DNA from: Bryoerythrophyllum caledonicum
Taxonomy: Eukaryota; Streptophyta; Bryopsida; Pottiales; Pottiaceae
NCBI GenBank assembly: GCA_963971425.1
Contig: OZ020524.1
Span: forward strand, 4,559,773 to 4,623,772
Length of the DNA: 64,000 bases
Direction of reading: 5' to 3'
Below are positions 1-12,559 of this stretch, piece after piece. Position numbers and translations under genes: made by a program. The notes below the pieces were generated by a model. The model was not told where the DNA came from. It was given only the letters and a program-made list of their open reading frames with translations, and made no database searches. How positions within the stretch are numbered: position 1 is the first letter of the stretch; every line of letters begins with the position of its first letter.

Positions 1-180
1 TAAAAAAATTACTTTCGTATCGTTAAAAAGTAACTTTCATATAGTGAAAAAGTAACTTTAATATAATAAAAAATGACAATTTTCAAAAAAAAATTATCAA
101 CTTTTTTTTTACCGCTCACCGTTCACCGCTCATGCCTCACCGCTCACTGCTCACACTTCACCGCACGCAAGATAGCTTTG
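1..180. repeat. AT-rich and CTCACCG short tandem repeats
   Basis: Bases 1-75 hold about three imperfect units of roughly 24 bp built on AAAAAGTAACTTT followed by an AT-rich spacer. Bases 108-175 hold a second degenerate repeat of CACCGCTCA-type units. They sit just upstream of the MULE coding region and could be part of its terminal or subterminal sequence, but the other MULE end was not recognised, so this is inference. No gene is visible in this stretch. Confidence 0.4.
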
Positions 181-272
181 TCCGTATGGACCACAACAAT
201 AAAGAGGGGAACCCCTCCCATGGTCTAGATTTTGATGGCCAGAGGGCAGGGTTATCCGGTTGACTTTCACAG

Positions 273-1812
273 GCCACGAAGGACTGGATTCAGAGCTCCC
301 TGCAAAGTGGAAAGTCTCCAGCTCAAGTGATGGCTGACCACAAAGCGGAGGTTCTTCGTTGTGCTACTTTAAACTTAGCAGCGACTAGGGATACGTTTGT
401 CATGCCTAGGGATGTCTACAACATCGCTAAAACCCTTGCTAAGGAACTTTGGGAGAAGCACCCCCGAGATGCCCTTAGTGTTCGAATGTGAAAAGAGGAG
501 AATCCTGAGTCTTTCTACCATTATAACGAATATGGGAACATAGATTTGAATGAGCCTCCAGCAAATGACGACCCCTTCTCCATCGCCATCCAAACTGAGT
601 GGCAGCTCCAAATGATGGTAAGACACGGAAATAGACGTGCACTTGGGATAGATGACACCTTCGGTAGAAATCTGCCTAAGGTATCCAATCACCTAATCCT
701 TGCCTACATGATGCTGCATCCACATTTCTCGTTGCTCTTCTAATTATTTGATTGTGCCTGGCCTGCAGTACCCTTTGTACACAGTCATGGTTTTTGACAA
801 GTGGGAAGAAGGTATTCCAGTGGCATTCACAATTCAGGCAAAGAGCCGTCAAGAAGACATTGTTGTTTGGCTCAAGAAGCTTAGAGATCGGTGTATCTCG
901 GTACAACCAGGTTGGCGGCCTAATGTTTTCGTCACCGACAATGACCAAGCTGAACTGAATGCCATCAGGTATCATGCTGCCCTTCCTGACATGGCTTAAA
1001 TATTACAGCCCGACCACGCATATTACTGGCCATAGAACTAAACTTGCCGGGATTTTTGTGTAGGGAGGTGTGGCCTGAACGGGATGGCATTGACGGGGTT
1101 AAGATCTTTCTTTGCCAATGGCATGTACGCAAGGCTTGGCTTGAAAATGCTATGCAGAAAATCAAGGCCAACTACCTACGTACTGACATTTTGAAGGACT
1201 GTGCCGATTTAATGTACGGGAATGGAATTCTGGAGGGCGAATCTGCAGTGCAGAATTCCAGGGCCACGTTCCAGCAGCTGCGGAATAAGTATGGAGACGG
1301 GGCCAATACTTTCTTCAACTATTTTGAAAAGACTTGGATTCCAAAGCTAGAAATGTGGGTTACAGGATTCAGATCTGTTCCACATGCAAATCAGGATACA
1401 AACGCCGCTGTGGAGAGCTATCATGCTAATCTGAAGTCCATATTGTCCACTTCAAGGCAGAAGTTTAACGGCCGTCGCGTGGACTGGTTGATACACCACT
1501 TGGTCAAGGATGTCCTCACTCACTACTTGTACGCGGTTCAGTGCAAGCTCTTCAATTTTATCAAGAACAGGAAGGCGGAAGGTATGGTGGCCATCGCCAT
1601 CATCCGAGCTAGGGAGATTCCGGACGGGCATGTCTTCGTGGACTTGGACCAAGACATAGCGTACGGGGCGAGTCAGACGAACTTTCCAATGGTGTGGATG
1701 GTGGCAAGCCTTAACACAGACTGGGCTCGTTGTACGTGTCCTTTGGGGATGCGGGGGAACATTTGCAAACACGTTGTGAAGGTGTTTAAGCTTATCAATG
1801 TCGGAGTGCAGG
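273..1812 (+). pseudogene. MULE transposase (SWIM finger), 5' part, interrupted by the LINE
   Basis: This is a Mutator-like element transposase, a DNA cut-and-paste enzyme. Exons read from splice sites are 273-680, 769-968 and 1064-1812; the introns begin GTATCC and GTATCA and end CTGCAG and TGTAG. Visible motifs are TEWQLQMM, the first catalytic Asp in GIDDTFG, the second in VFVTDND, the LCQWHVRKAW block, and a SWIM zinc finger (CTCPLG...CKHVVKV) near the end. A TGA at 489-491 breaks exon 1 where related proteins normally carry Trp. Coding stops at VGVQ, where a 12.6-kb LINE is inserted; the rest of the gene resumes at 14401. The N-terminus probably lies in an earlier exon, because a splice acceptor (TTTCACAG) precedes 273. 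Confidence 0.85.
1801..1812 (+). repeat. Left target-site duplication of the LINE
   Basis: TCGGAGTGCAGG here is repeated exactly at 14389-14400, on the far side of the LINE. The first two bases could also belong to the TTC tail, so the duplication is 10-12 bp. It lies in the MULE codons for GVQ and fixes the 5' end of the LINE at 1813. Confidence 0.9.
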
Positions 1813-4486
1813 GAGCATTGGGTGAAAGTAGCCTTTGCTCCAACATGCATTGTAACCAGAGAATGGCTGAGTAGAGCTCCGTAAATTCTGGTGAGGAGAG
1901 GGTTAGGGACTTAGTCTCAGAAAGGAAAGGCACAGACAACAGGAGGTTGCTAGCCCTGTTGTACGTCCATTGTGCATTTCAGATCTGAGGGGTAGAGGTG
2001 GTTGTTCAGTTGCATGTGTTGGGAAAGGACGTTAGAAAGACAAGATCTGCAAGATGGGACCGTGTTAGAGTTGGTGAGACCATTTCTATGTGGTGTTTGA
2101 ACTGGAGCAAGGGAGCACATGTGTTGGCACACAGATCTGATCCCCTCATACACTCCCATGGCAGATCTGAGCTAGATCTAGTGAGTGGTTACCGAAACAG
2201 AACGCCCCTCTCGAGAGTCCCACCACCCCTCCCCAACCCAGATTTCGACGCCAACATTGAGAACAACAAGGAGCCAAGACGGCAACACTGCTGCCATCGC
2301 ATCAACGCCCCTCACCACCCTCAGGCTTTTTCTCACCCTCCCTCCACTTTGCTGCTTTCTCTTTATGTTACAATTGTTATTTCCATAGTTGCACAAGGCT
2401 CTTTTAGAATCACATATATCGTACACGATAGATCTGATATCATATGTATAAGGCATTTGTACACTAGATCTGGAGGACATCATTACAGAACAAACTCTGG
2501 AGTGAAGCACAACAAAACACGACTCGCAGATCTATTCCTAAGCAGCAACAACACGTCAAATCAGGCCATCCCTACCCACCTCTATCTCTTTCTTACGATA
2601 GACATTGTGATTTCTAGAAACACATTGCACTTCATCACATACACACACATTAACAGTAGTACACCTAGATCTCACTATAACATCACGCACAAAAAATTTA
2701 ACACCCAAACCCTAACAAAAAATCTCAATAAGTTTGTATGTATAGATTGCACGCGGAAGTGCTCGCAAATTTCTCCAGATCTGGATCTACCTACGCAGCA
2801 GCAGCAAAGAAGCGCATCATCAACACAGGAGCAAACGACAACACTTGGATGTGGCGCGCATCAAGAAACGCCTCCAGAACATACAACAAAAGAGATCAAG
2901 GGCAAAACAGGAGGTAAGCATTGTTACAGAACCTTCAACTCTCTCTACAACCCCCTCCCTACGTCTTTACAGCCTCCCCCCTTCACATCTCCCATCTCCT
3001 CCTATCCTAACAATTCCCTCCTCTACCCCAACCCCACAACCTCCCACCTCCTCCTCTCACGGCCCCTCCTCTCAACTGCTCCTTTCCCTCCCAAATCACC
3101 CCCCCTCGCCCCTATTACCAACTCCTCCTCTCCCTGTAACCCCTCCCCTCTCAAACGCCACTCCCCAGCTCCCCGCCCTCCCTCTCCCCGAAGCCCTCTC
3201 CAAACTGTAACCCCTCCCCAGCCTCTCACCCCCCCTCTCTCGAACGCCCCTCCCCAGATCCCAGCCCTTCCCCTTCCCGAAACCCCTCTCTACAGATCCT
3301 TACAAACCCAGCCCTCCGCCCCTCTCCCCTTTGTAGTCCCTCTCCATAGTTCCCTGTTAACCCATAGTGCTTCCCGAAACAAACACCCACAAGCTCACAG
3401 ATCCCCCACCCCCACATACTCTCCGTAGAATCACAGACTTCTCAACCTCCCTCTCTCAAACATCCTTCTCTAGCCCCCCGCAGACACCCCCCCTCTCCCC
3501 GTAGCTCCCCTCTACAGTCCCCCGCAGACACACAGACTCCTCACAGACCCGACGCAGGCACACAGACTCCCCGCCCCCTCTTTTTTAAAAAACCCTCCCC
3601 AATCCTCTACCCTCCCTCTCCCCGTAGCTTCCCCCCATAGCCCCCCACAGACCCACAGCACTCCCCAGGGTAACAGACCCCCCGCCCTCACAGACTCCCC
3701 GCAGACTCACAGACTCCCCACCCTCCCTCTCTTGAACGATCCTCTCCAATTCTCCACCTTCCTTCCCCCCTTAGCCCCCCTCACAAATCCCAATAGACTA
3801 GGTGCGCTCCATGTAAATGCACAATCCCGCATACTCACAAACTCCCCATCCTCACAGACCTCCCAACCTCACAAACTCCCTGAGATCTCACAGACTCCCC
3901 GCCCTCCCTCCCCTGAACACACATCTCTCAGAAGCCCCCCCCCCTACAGGCCCTCACAAACCTCGCTCTCAGTCCCTCTCCCTCCCGAAACCTCACCCTT
4001 ACAGTCCAGCTCCCCGCCCTCCCTCTCCCAAAAACCCCACCTTTACAAACACAACTCCTACGGTACTCCCCCCTGCGGCATTCAAAACGCAGCAACCCAC
4101 TAGTCCCGACCTTCCTCCCTTTTGCGACCCCCTGGCAGCGACCCCTTCTAAGCCTGCGACCCCCTAACCTCGACCTCCCCCTCCCTTGCGACCCCCCGAC
4201 CACTACCACTCACATCCCTACGACCCCCCACTTTTTCCTTAACAACCTCTCTCTACGTAGCCCCCTCCCCCTACGATCCCCTTCAGAGACCTTCCCACCC
4301 CTCTTACGACCGCCTTCCTCCTCCTACGACTCCCTTCTCTCTTCAAACCCCCTGTCTCTTAATATAAACCTCCTCTATACCCCATCATCTCCAAATTTTA
4401 ACACTAAACCAATACTAATAGACCACCACGATATTGTTTCAAACCAACTAAACACATCAGTAGTATTAGAAAAAAGTCAAACTAAC
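1813..4486 (+). promoter_or_regulatory. LINE 5' leader with AGATCT cluster and C-rich tract
   Basis: This 2.7-kb stretch precedes ORF1 and probably carries the internal promoter. Ten AGATCT palindromes lie at 1981, 2043, 2133, 2163, 2174, 2430, 2466, 2528, 2667 and 2777; about 0.2 would be expected by chance in 800 bp. From about 2940 to 4380 the sequence becomes a long CCCTC/CTCCCC pyrimidine-rich tract with degenerate units of the form CACAGACTCCCCGCC. Open frames here are Pro/Ser/Thr-rich by composition and I do not call a gene. Confidence 0.6.
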
Positions 4487-6136
4487 ATGGCACGAACCGC
4501 AAGGAAAAATCTGTCCCAAGACTTAGAGATGGTGGACCAAGTGGACGAAAGCCCCAACACCACCACAAAATCAAAGACACCAAGAGGCAAAGAAGGCGAA
4601 ACCAACAGTAGCAAGAAAAGAAAAAGGTCCAACACCACTGAAGGTAAGTCCCCTAAACCCATTTTCACTAATTACAAGTTTTGGATGGGATTTCAGGCCA
4701 TGGAAGCACTTGCAAGAGAAGAAGGAGCTAAAGAACTTTTTAGCGGTGAGACGGTGATGGACATGACAAATAGACGACTCAAAGAAGAAGAGGCCAAAGA
4801 GGCCCATGACGCGCGAGTGGCTTTCCCCTGAATCCCACAAATTTTATATCTGATGGAGGTAAGGAAAGGAATTGCTAAACAACACTACAATATTACACAA
4901 CTTCCTTGCGAAGTCAAAACAAACGAATCCACGGGCTTGTCCCTTGACTTTCATGTTGCCATTCACTTTGAAATCCCTAACACACCTATCATGTATGACA
5001 CGGCTAAGAACATGATTGTAAAAAGATTGGAGAAAATGAACATCATGCTTGGCACCGATGTCTATGACCCCCTATACATACCATGTCTTAGCATCAAACA
5101 AGGGAAAAGAAAGGGAGTATGGGCGGGAAGCTTTAAGGTACATCTTCTCAAACCCGAATATGATGGACTTGCATTGCTAAAAGGTCTTAGGTTGTTCATC
5201 TTAAACATTGATGGTCAAGATGTTGTTGGCAAAGTTTGCAAGAGTTTTTACAACCTATCTAAGAGTTCTAACCTCTCCATGAAAGTGAAAAGTGAGTGTC
5301 TAGTGGCGGTTTCAGCCCAAGTGGTGTTTGAAGAAATTCTTGGACATAGCTTTGCACAAGGGCATGACTATGAAATCACCGACGTGCAAAAGGTATATGG
5401 TGAATCATGGACTTTCATCATAGCTTCAACACCAACACAAGTGAAGAACATGATCACCAACCGCATCATAGTACAAAACGAAGTCATACTCCCAAGGCAA
5501 GTGATGGACACCAAAGGGCCAAACGGAGTCATCGAAACAAAGGCAAGGAAAGAAGCTCTAACCCTTACCCTTTCCTCTCTCCCTATTACTTTGAACACCA
5601 TAAAAACATCACAAGAGATTTATAAGATCATGGGAGCCCTCAATGTAAGGGAAATTTGGTTCCATAGAGAGAGAGACACTTATCACAATGGTAGTTGCAA
5701 TGTACTTTGTGCTAACCCCATTGTGTATAAAACCTATGTGAAAAAGACCCACGTGATAAGTGGAAGCTATGTGGACTTTTCACCACACCCAAGGAACTTG
5801 GAAGGACTACACCCACCCACCGCCGACGCCATCAAAGACTTTGGCTTTGATGACATCAACACCGCCCTCATCAACACAATCACCACATTCAATGTCCAAG
5901 CCTCCTCATCATCACCCCCCTATTGCACCACGAAGGAAGTGGAAAGAATGATCGAAGACAACAACAAGAAGGTGATTCAAGCAAACAAAGACTACACCAA
6001 CATGAAGCACGAAGAACTCAAGTCCCACATGGAGGACATCCAAGCAACAATGCTTTCACTGGTGCAAAAGATGTCCGCCGTGGCCGGTAAAACCAACTTA
6101 CCATTCCTCCAAGACAAGCCGCCAAACATGCAATGA
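4487..6136 (+). pseudogene. LINE ORF1
   Basis: First LINE reading frame, 549 codons, starting with the ATG of MARTARKN. It has a Lys/Arg/Ser-rich, nuclear-signal-like N-terminus (GKEGETNSSKKRKRSN). An in-frame TGA at 4829-4831 separates residues 1-114 from the rest; the frame is continuous across it, so I treat it as a premature stop in one ORF. The remaining part (from 4853) is a 427-aa protein with a short Lys/Glu-rich, coiled-coil-like C-terminus. ORF1 proteins of LINEs normally bind the RNA and form RNPs; no RRM or CCHC motif was recognised here, so the role comes from position only. Its TGA stop overlaps the next ATG (ATGA at 6133). Confidence 0.65.
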
Positions 6137-6930
6137 CCAAAGACCACATGGTAAAACCCATTTACCACCTCTACACTCCTTCTACAACAATATGGAATAG
6201 AAAGTATAGTATAGCACAAATACCTACATACCTTAGTTATATACAAATACTTACATTAAAAATATATATACATTGTATTAGACTTTATTTTGAATACAAA
6301 AACCAAGATTATCACAAGTATTTATACCATATTAAAGATAATACAAAACTATGCATACGCCGGAAAACATACACAAAAGTTGAGTTGATACTATACTACA
6401 AAACTAATACTAGCACAAATACTAATACATACAATACTAATACATGTACGGATACATATACTGATATGAACACTAGTACCTATACTATCAAATATACCGG
6501 TACATATATGTGTACAAGTACTAGTACATATACTGATTTCCATACTAGTACATATACTGAAACAAATACGAGTACATATACTGAAACAAATACGAGTACA
6601 TATACTAATATGTATATTGGTACAATAACTGATACAAATACTGGTATAGATATGTGTATGTACACTAATACAAATACGAATATGAATATGAATACTGACG
6701 AAAATACCAATACGGATACTAGTACGTGTACTAACACAAATATCAACACAATTACTGATACAAATACCAAGACAAATACTATGGCATATAGTAAAACAAA
6801 CATACGAATGAATACTAATATAGAACCAAATATACATACACAAAGACAACCACACACCATCAAAGAAACACATACATACACATACACACATACAAAGACA
6901 AATATATACAAACAAAAAAACACAAAATAA
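6133..6930 (+). pseudogene. ORF2 N-terminal leader, Thr/Asn/Tyr-rich hexanucleotide repeat
   Basis: A 265-codon open frame whose ATG overlaps the ORF1 stop by one base pattern (ATGA). From about 6400 to 6900 the DNA is a degenerate 6-bp periodic sequence (TACNNN, AATACT, AATACA), giving a peptide dominated by Thr, Asn and Tyr. It is in the same frame as the 2A-like site and the start of the ORF2 body, separated by three stops (6928-6930, 6964-6966, 6967-6969). I infer that it was the N-terminal leader of ORF2, upstream of the 2A-like site; the repeat may alternatively be neutral expansion. Confidence 0.5.
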
Positions 6931-6987
6931 AATACCAAAACCATATACAAAAACAAAAAATTATGATAGAAAACAAAAAAACCCATC

Positions 6988-7044
6988 TACTACAAACTAC
7001 TACTATTAATTGGAGAAGACATAGAGACTAATCTAGGACCCATG
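6988..7044 (+). other. Degenerate 2A-like ribosome-skipping motif
   Basis: The frame reads YYKLLLLIGEDIETNLGP followed by Met. The 2A consensus is D-V/I-E-x-N-P-G-P, preceded by a hydrophobic Leu-rich stretch. All key positions are present except that the Pro of NPGP is Leu (CTA), one C-to-T change away from CCA. Similar 2A sequences are known at the N-terminus of ORF2 in some non-LTR elements (trypanosome L1Tc, sea urchin STR elements). As it stands the motif should be inactive. The position, upstream of the endonuclease domain and downstream of a leader, is what is expected for 2A. Confidence 0.65.
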
Positions 7045-8938
7045 CCGAACATATTAAAAAGACACCCCGCTTCACACAAAAAGAATGCCAAAACATATTT
7101 CATACCAAATACCGTAAAACTACAACCCGAATACGAATACATCGCCCAAAAATTTGCCCCCCTTCTCAAGACAACACACATATCACATCAACAACACAAT
7201 GACATATATCCACATATCGCCATATATATAAACCAACATAATGAACACCCCCCATCTCACATCCTATATGCCCTAGTCATCACCATACACCCCAACATAG
7301 GTCTCTGTAACCAAATCCTAACAACACAAAATCAAAACATAACTCAATGGACCAATACACTCCTACAACACTCTACATAATCTACAAAACCATCCCGAAA
7401 GACACATTAGTACCCCACATCCCCACACAAGATTTCTTGAAACTAATTTAAACATCATAAAACATAACACATCGTTAAACAAAGAACTATATGACTCTAT
7501 ACACAACCAAAATACACCCCCAACAAATGACATGTTAAAACAAAGATTTTCCTACCTCCCTAACACTATCATAAACGAGGCACTAAAATGCCTTACCCCC
7601 CTCTCGGAATACACTCATCCACCCCCACCACCGAACCACATCCCACCACAAATTCACAACCCACATACGAACAACAACAACACAAGCATAATAACATGGA
7701 ACGCCTCATCTCTCAATACCGCGCTCCCAAACCTACATAACATAATTACACACACTAACACACCACCGGCAATCATAATCATACAAGAAAAAAAAATATC
7801 GGCCACAAAATCCACAAAATATATACAAAGAATATTCCCCGACTAGAAACTTATTTTCAATAATACACACGCCCTAACACGTTGCATACAACAAAGAAGA
7901 CCATATACACCGGACCGCGGGGGCTTTCTCACTCTCATACACAAAAACTATGCCTTTCCAGGCAACATCAAAAAAATCCCTACACCGATGAACATATCCC
8001 CATACCTCCAAATTTTAGAAATTTTCAATCACCTACTACAATCATGGCTAATCCACCACATATACATGCCATCACACCCCGAAGACATCAGACTTACCGA
8101 AGACATCAAAACTAACATCACCATCCATATTTCCAATAACCCTAACCACAACCACATCTTATGCGGTGACTTCAACAGAGACGTTGCCCTCATAGGTAGA
8201 CAAAACGAAAACCAGTACACACCACCACAATTAATAGACCTTCAATGGAAACAATTTACAGAAAACCTAAACTTTAATTATATTCCCACAAACACTACAT
8301 ACTCTAGACAAGGAGGCTACAAATATAGCAACTGGAGTCTAATTGATGGATTCTACATCCGTGCAACTAACCATACCACATTCACTTCCACAACAAATAA
8401 TAACATTCATTTGAACTCCGATCACTCACCTATACAACTCCACATCCCAAACAACACATTTATAAATTGTACACCAACCAACACAAACAATGACCACACA
8501 CGTATACTCAACCCCATCCCACAAAACAACATAGAATTATTCAACATAAAATTCTTCGAAGAAAACTCACTACGCATTGACTCCCTAATAAACAAATTAG
8601 AATCTAATAATCATCTTTCCCAAACGCAATGGCAAGAAGCCTGTCATACTCTAGATACACTCATCAACAACATATCCAATACAATTGAACATACCTGCAA
8701 AGCCCAACCCATACCACAAATGACAAATCGAACGTCACAACAAGGTGGATACTTACCCCGGAAATTATCTAAAACATGGAAACAACATCTAACCACTTAC
8801 CACACCATACGGAAAACCATAAGAATTGTAAATAACAACCCCCAATGGCGAAACCACCCTATTCTCAACGAACTCCAAAACCTTCAACACACACAAATCC
8901 CTAATCCACCCGCCATACACCTACCTCACGACACATGA
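7042..8938 (+). pseudogene. LINE ORF2: N-terminal region and AP-type endonuclease
   Basis: The APE-type endonuclease nicks target DNA for target-primed reverse transcription. After the 2A-like site the frame runs from 7042 to about 7365, then shifts one frame and continues from 7372. Endonuclease motifs are SIITWNASSLN (first block), IIIIQE, the LCGDFNRD block and SDHSPIQLHI at the end. A TAG at 7844-7846 and a TGA at 8936-8938 interrupt the same frame. Restoring Gln (CAG) and Trp or Arg would give a continuous protein; that is inference. Confidence 0.8.
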
Positions 8939-9094
8939 ATAAATGACATAGCATTAATTGCAAAAAATGCCAACATACAAGCCCGAAAAATCACCACCAA
9001 ACATACCCAAGAAAACATTCAAAAAGCCATCTCCAAATACAGACAACTATATGAAACTAGCCCCAAGAAAATAAACAGAAGAATATTCAAAAAT

Positions 9095-11300
9095 ATGGAG
9101 GCCTCACCATTAGACTGCATCATCGACCAATATAACAATATACTAACTAGCCCAGAAGACATTGCAAACAAAATATTTAACCAACAAACAAAAAACAACA
9201 CACCTACGGTAAACACATGCTACTATCAACCGCACCACCGCACTACATGCACATGCGCAGTACGACAATACCCATGGCATGACCTGGATGGATTCACATT
9301 AGAAAAAAGAGGAGACCCGGAAACCCCACTACATACATATTTTAATCAAGCTACATATGACAATTGCCTACGTAACCTTGGAAATAATAAGGCCCCCGGA
9401 TCGGACCGCACCCCGAACTCTATATTAAAAAATATGCCCCCAAGATTCCACAAACTACTAAACCTCTTCTTCTCCCACTGCTATAAACAAAAACAAATCC
9501 CTGCCTCATGGAAAACAAGTGCAACAATTCTATTATACAAAAAAGGGGACCCTTCCATGCTACCGAACCATAGACCCATCGCACTAGCTAGTACCATCTA
9601 TAAACTATTTACGAGCACATTCACATCAATACTATCATCATATGGCAAAAAATATAAAATACTGTACGATAGTCAAGAAGAATTCCGCGCAGAAAGAAGC
9701 ATCGCTAGACAAATCCAAACAATAATAGCCGCATTAGAAGATGCACGATTTACAAACCAAGACATATTTATATTGTATGTCGACTTTAAAAATGCCTTCG
9801 GCTCTATTGACCACGCTAGACTTTTAGCCATAATGACGGATCTTGGATACCCCAAAGACGCCACCGCACTAGTGGGAAATATATACTCCGAATCCTCAAC
9901 TTCCTATACAGGAGAACACTTTGGTAAAACTAAACCCATAGCCATCCAAAGGGGAACAATACAAGGAGATACCCTAAGCCCATATTTATTTATTATATTC
10001 CTAGAACCACTACTTAGATGGCTAGATAGAGGCAACAATGGATACACATTCGGGACATCACAAACCACCATCAACTCCACGGCATATGCGGACGACCTTG
10101 CGGCCATAACCAACAAAATCAACGCCATAAAAATACAAATTAACAAAATAGACAGGTACTGCAAATGGACAGGTATGGATGTAGGGGTCCCAAAATGTGC
10201 CGTCACTGGATGCCCAAACAAATCAAAAACAAATTCCACCGCATTCAAAGCCCTAATACAAACCTCTAACATCAATTACCGAAACCAACAAATACCCGTA
10301 CTACACCAAAACGAACCATACACATATCTAGGAATAAGTCTCGTCCCCTCCTTAAAATGGAAAACCCAAATCCATGCCACCACCACAAAATTAATCAAAC
10401 AATGCAAGGAACTAGTAGCTTGTCCGGCCACTATGAAACAAAAAATAAAAATGATCGACACAGTTTTAAGACCAGGCGTGGCATACAACTTTTACGCGAT
10501 ACCATACTCAATGCCCACCATCAAAAAACTAGACCAAATAATAACTACCACACAGAAAACCGTATGCGGCATGCCAAAATGTATGTCTAATATAATTATC
10601 CAACTACCACACAACCTCTTTGGACTAGAAGCCTTCTCACTAAAAAAACGCATACCTTAGATGCATAGGAGAACAACTCCAGAACGCTCTAAATGATAGT
10701 GGCAGACTTGGAAAAATATACAGGGGCCTAATACACCACATCCTCGCCCAATACGGGGGGGCCAAAAACATACCTAGAATAACAAAGACAAATTGTACAA
10801 GATCACCAATAACACGTACCTTCTTCTTACTAAAACATGTAGCAAAAGTCCACCTAAAAAGTATTCTCCCCAACTTTCTTATAGAATCAACAGCACTAGA
10901 AAAAGCCTGGACTATAGAATCACAAAGCCATAATACACTCAACACACAATTATCTCAAAAGCTATTACAAAAATTCCTATCAAAAAATATCTACGAACTA
11001 AAACAAATCTCCTTACCTAATGGAACACATATTATGAACAACGAAGAATTTAAAACCTACCACTTCACCCCATCAAAACTAATCAAAAGTGCCCTCAAAA
11101 TCGCACGACAATTCTTTTGCCACCCAATACACCCCCCTCCACCCAATACCCATACCAATACACATATATACTCCCATGCAATTAGAGACCCATTCATCAC
11201 TATAAACAACGACATCACCCCAAGAAATACTCCCCCACAATTGATACACCCTCCCCACTCCCACCCACACCACCCCCGCCCCCCCCAACCACATCCTTAA
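9095..11300 (+). pseudogene. LINE ORF2: reverse transcriptase
   Basis: Reverse transcriptase of the LINE. Fingers and palm motifs are in order: NNKAPGSDRTPNSIL, ILLYKKGDPS followed by NHRPIALAS, the first catalytic Asp in LYVDFKNAFGSIDH, RGTIQGDTLSPYLF, and the catalytic YADD box. The frame is open from 7847 through the TGA at 8936 to 10660. A run of seven A at about 10642-10649 then shifts the frame, and the coding continues (LRCIGEQLQNALNDSG...) to about 11300. This region is thumb and linker. The frame shift looks like a one-base insertion in the A run. Confidence 0.88.
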
Positions 11301-11499
11301 AAATCCCAACACATATCCTATTAACAACATCATACACCACGAATACAAGGAAAAAATAGATAAAAACCAAATCGAAAACAATTACACTAGATATCTATGC
11401 CAATAGACTCACAATAACCACACCTACAACAAATGGCTCCCCCAAAGAAACCTCTTCCCAAGACACAACCAAAATACCATTATACATAATACAAATAAA

Positions 11500-12540
11500 T
11501 TGATACAATATTATCAAAAAATCCAACACAAATTCTACACCGAAATTATCCGAGCCCACCACCCACAAAATCAACCCCAGGACACAAGGTCCGTCACCCC
11601 ACCCATAATAATTCCCCTACTAAACATCTACACAACGGAATGTAACCCCGAAAACGACATTCTCACCTCATCTAACACAATTAGAATTGATAAAGACCAA
11701 ACATACTTATACGAAGAAGATGGACGACACCTCTTCACCATCCCAATCACTAGACTCACATGGTTATGGAATCAGTACAATACTAAACTACAAACCCCTT
11801 CAAGCACTGAACCAACAACCCAACCATTTGAAACCGAAGTTATATGGCTATACTAAAGATACAAATATAGAATACCAAAAAATAACCCCCTTAAACTTAC
11901 ACAATATACACTACCCATACCTATAATAAACTCATTAATCTCCACATTCAACATCCAACACTCATACTTCTCCTCCCCCGTCACATGCTCCACCAAACTC
12001 AACGAATTTTACTCCCCCTTTGAAAGAGATAAAACATTTGGATCATTAGGTAAAGCCTTTGACCACAAATGGATAGGTAATGGTATGGCCCACCCCCACA
12101 GTGAAGAAGAAACACAACAAGCACTACATTGGGCCCGCCTCGTGGCAAAACATGATCCAAACCACACCTCCACCCTAATCATAACCCTTGACAAAAACTG
12201 GTATCAAAATCCTAACCCGCACTCGGGCCCCTTTCCTAACACACACATCATTGCACTATTCGAAGCGGACTCAATAACATACGAAGAACCCACTATCCCA
12301 CTAGATCTAAAAAAGCCCAAAATTGAATCATCCACTCTACAAATAATATGCATCCACCACCAAAATCTAACTCTGGGCACACAAGAACAACTAGAAGAAC
12401 TCTCCTCCATAGCAAAGACTCTAAACGTACACCGGATACTCACAAAACTGGCCCCACCAACGCCAATGCGAACACCCGTCAACAGAAACAAAAAATGGTC
12501 AAAACTACACTACAATAACAATACACTAAACTCACCCTAA
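11500..12540 (+). pseudogene. LINE ORF2: linker domain of unknown function
   Basis: Coding sequence between RT and RNase H. Frame 11500-11856 gives a protein ending ETEVIWLY, then shifts to reach TKDTNIEYQK, and from about 11927 a third frame reads SPFERDKTFGSLGKAFDHKWIGN and onward to 12540. The later part has a conserved look (TLIITLDKNWYQNPN, HSGPFPNTHI), i.e. an alpha/beta core with a W-Y-x-N-P stretch. It recalls a methyltransferase-like insertion I associate with algal retroelements, but I cannot confirm a family. About three frame breaks show decay. Confidence 0.5.
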
Positions 12541-12559
12541 CACCCCCACCCCTTCCGGA

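Noticed and set aside
2000-4210. 476-codon and other Pro/Ser-rich frames in the LINE leader
   Set aside because: Composition of the C-rich tract explains them; they lie upstream of ORF1 and show no domain.
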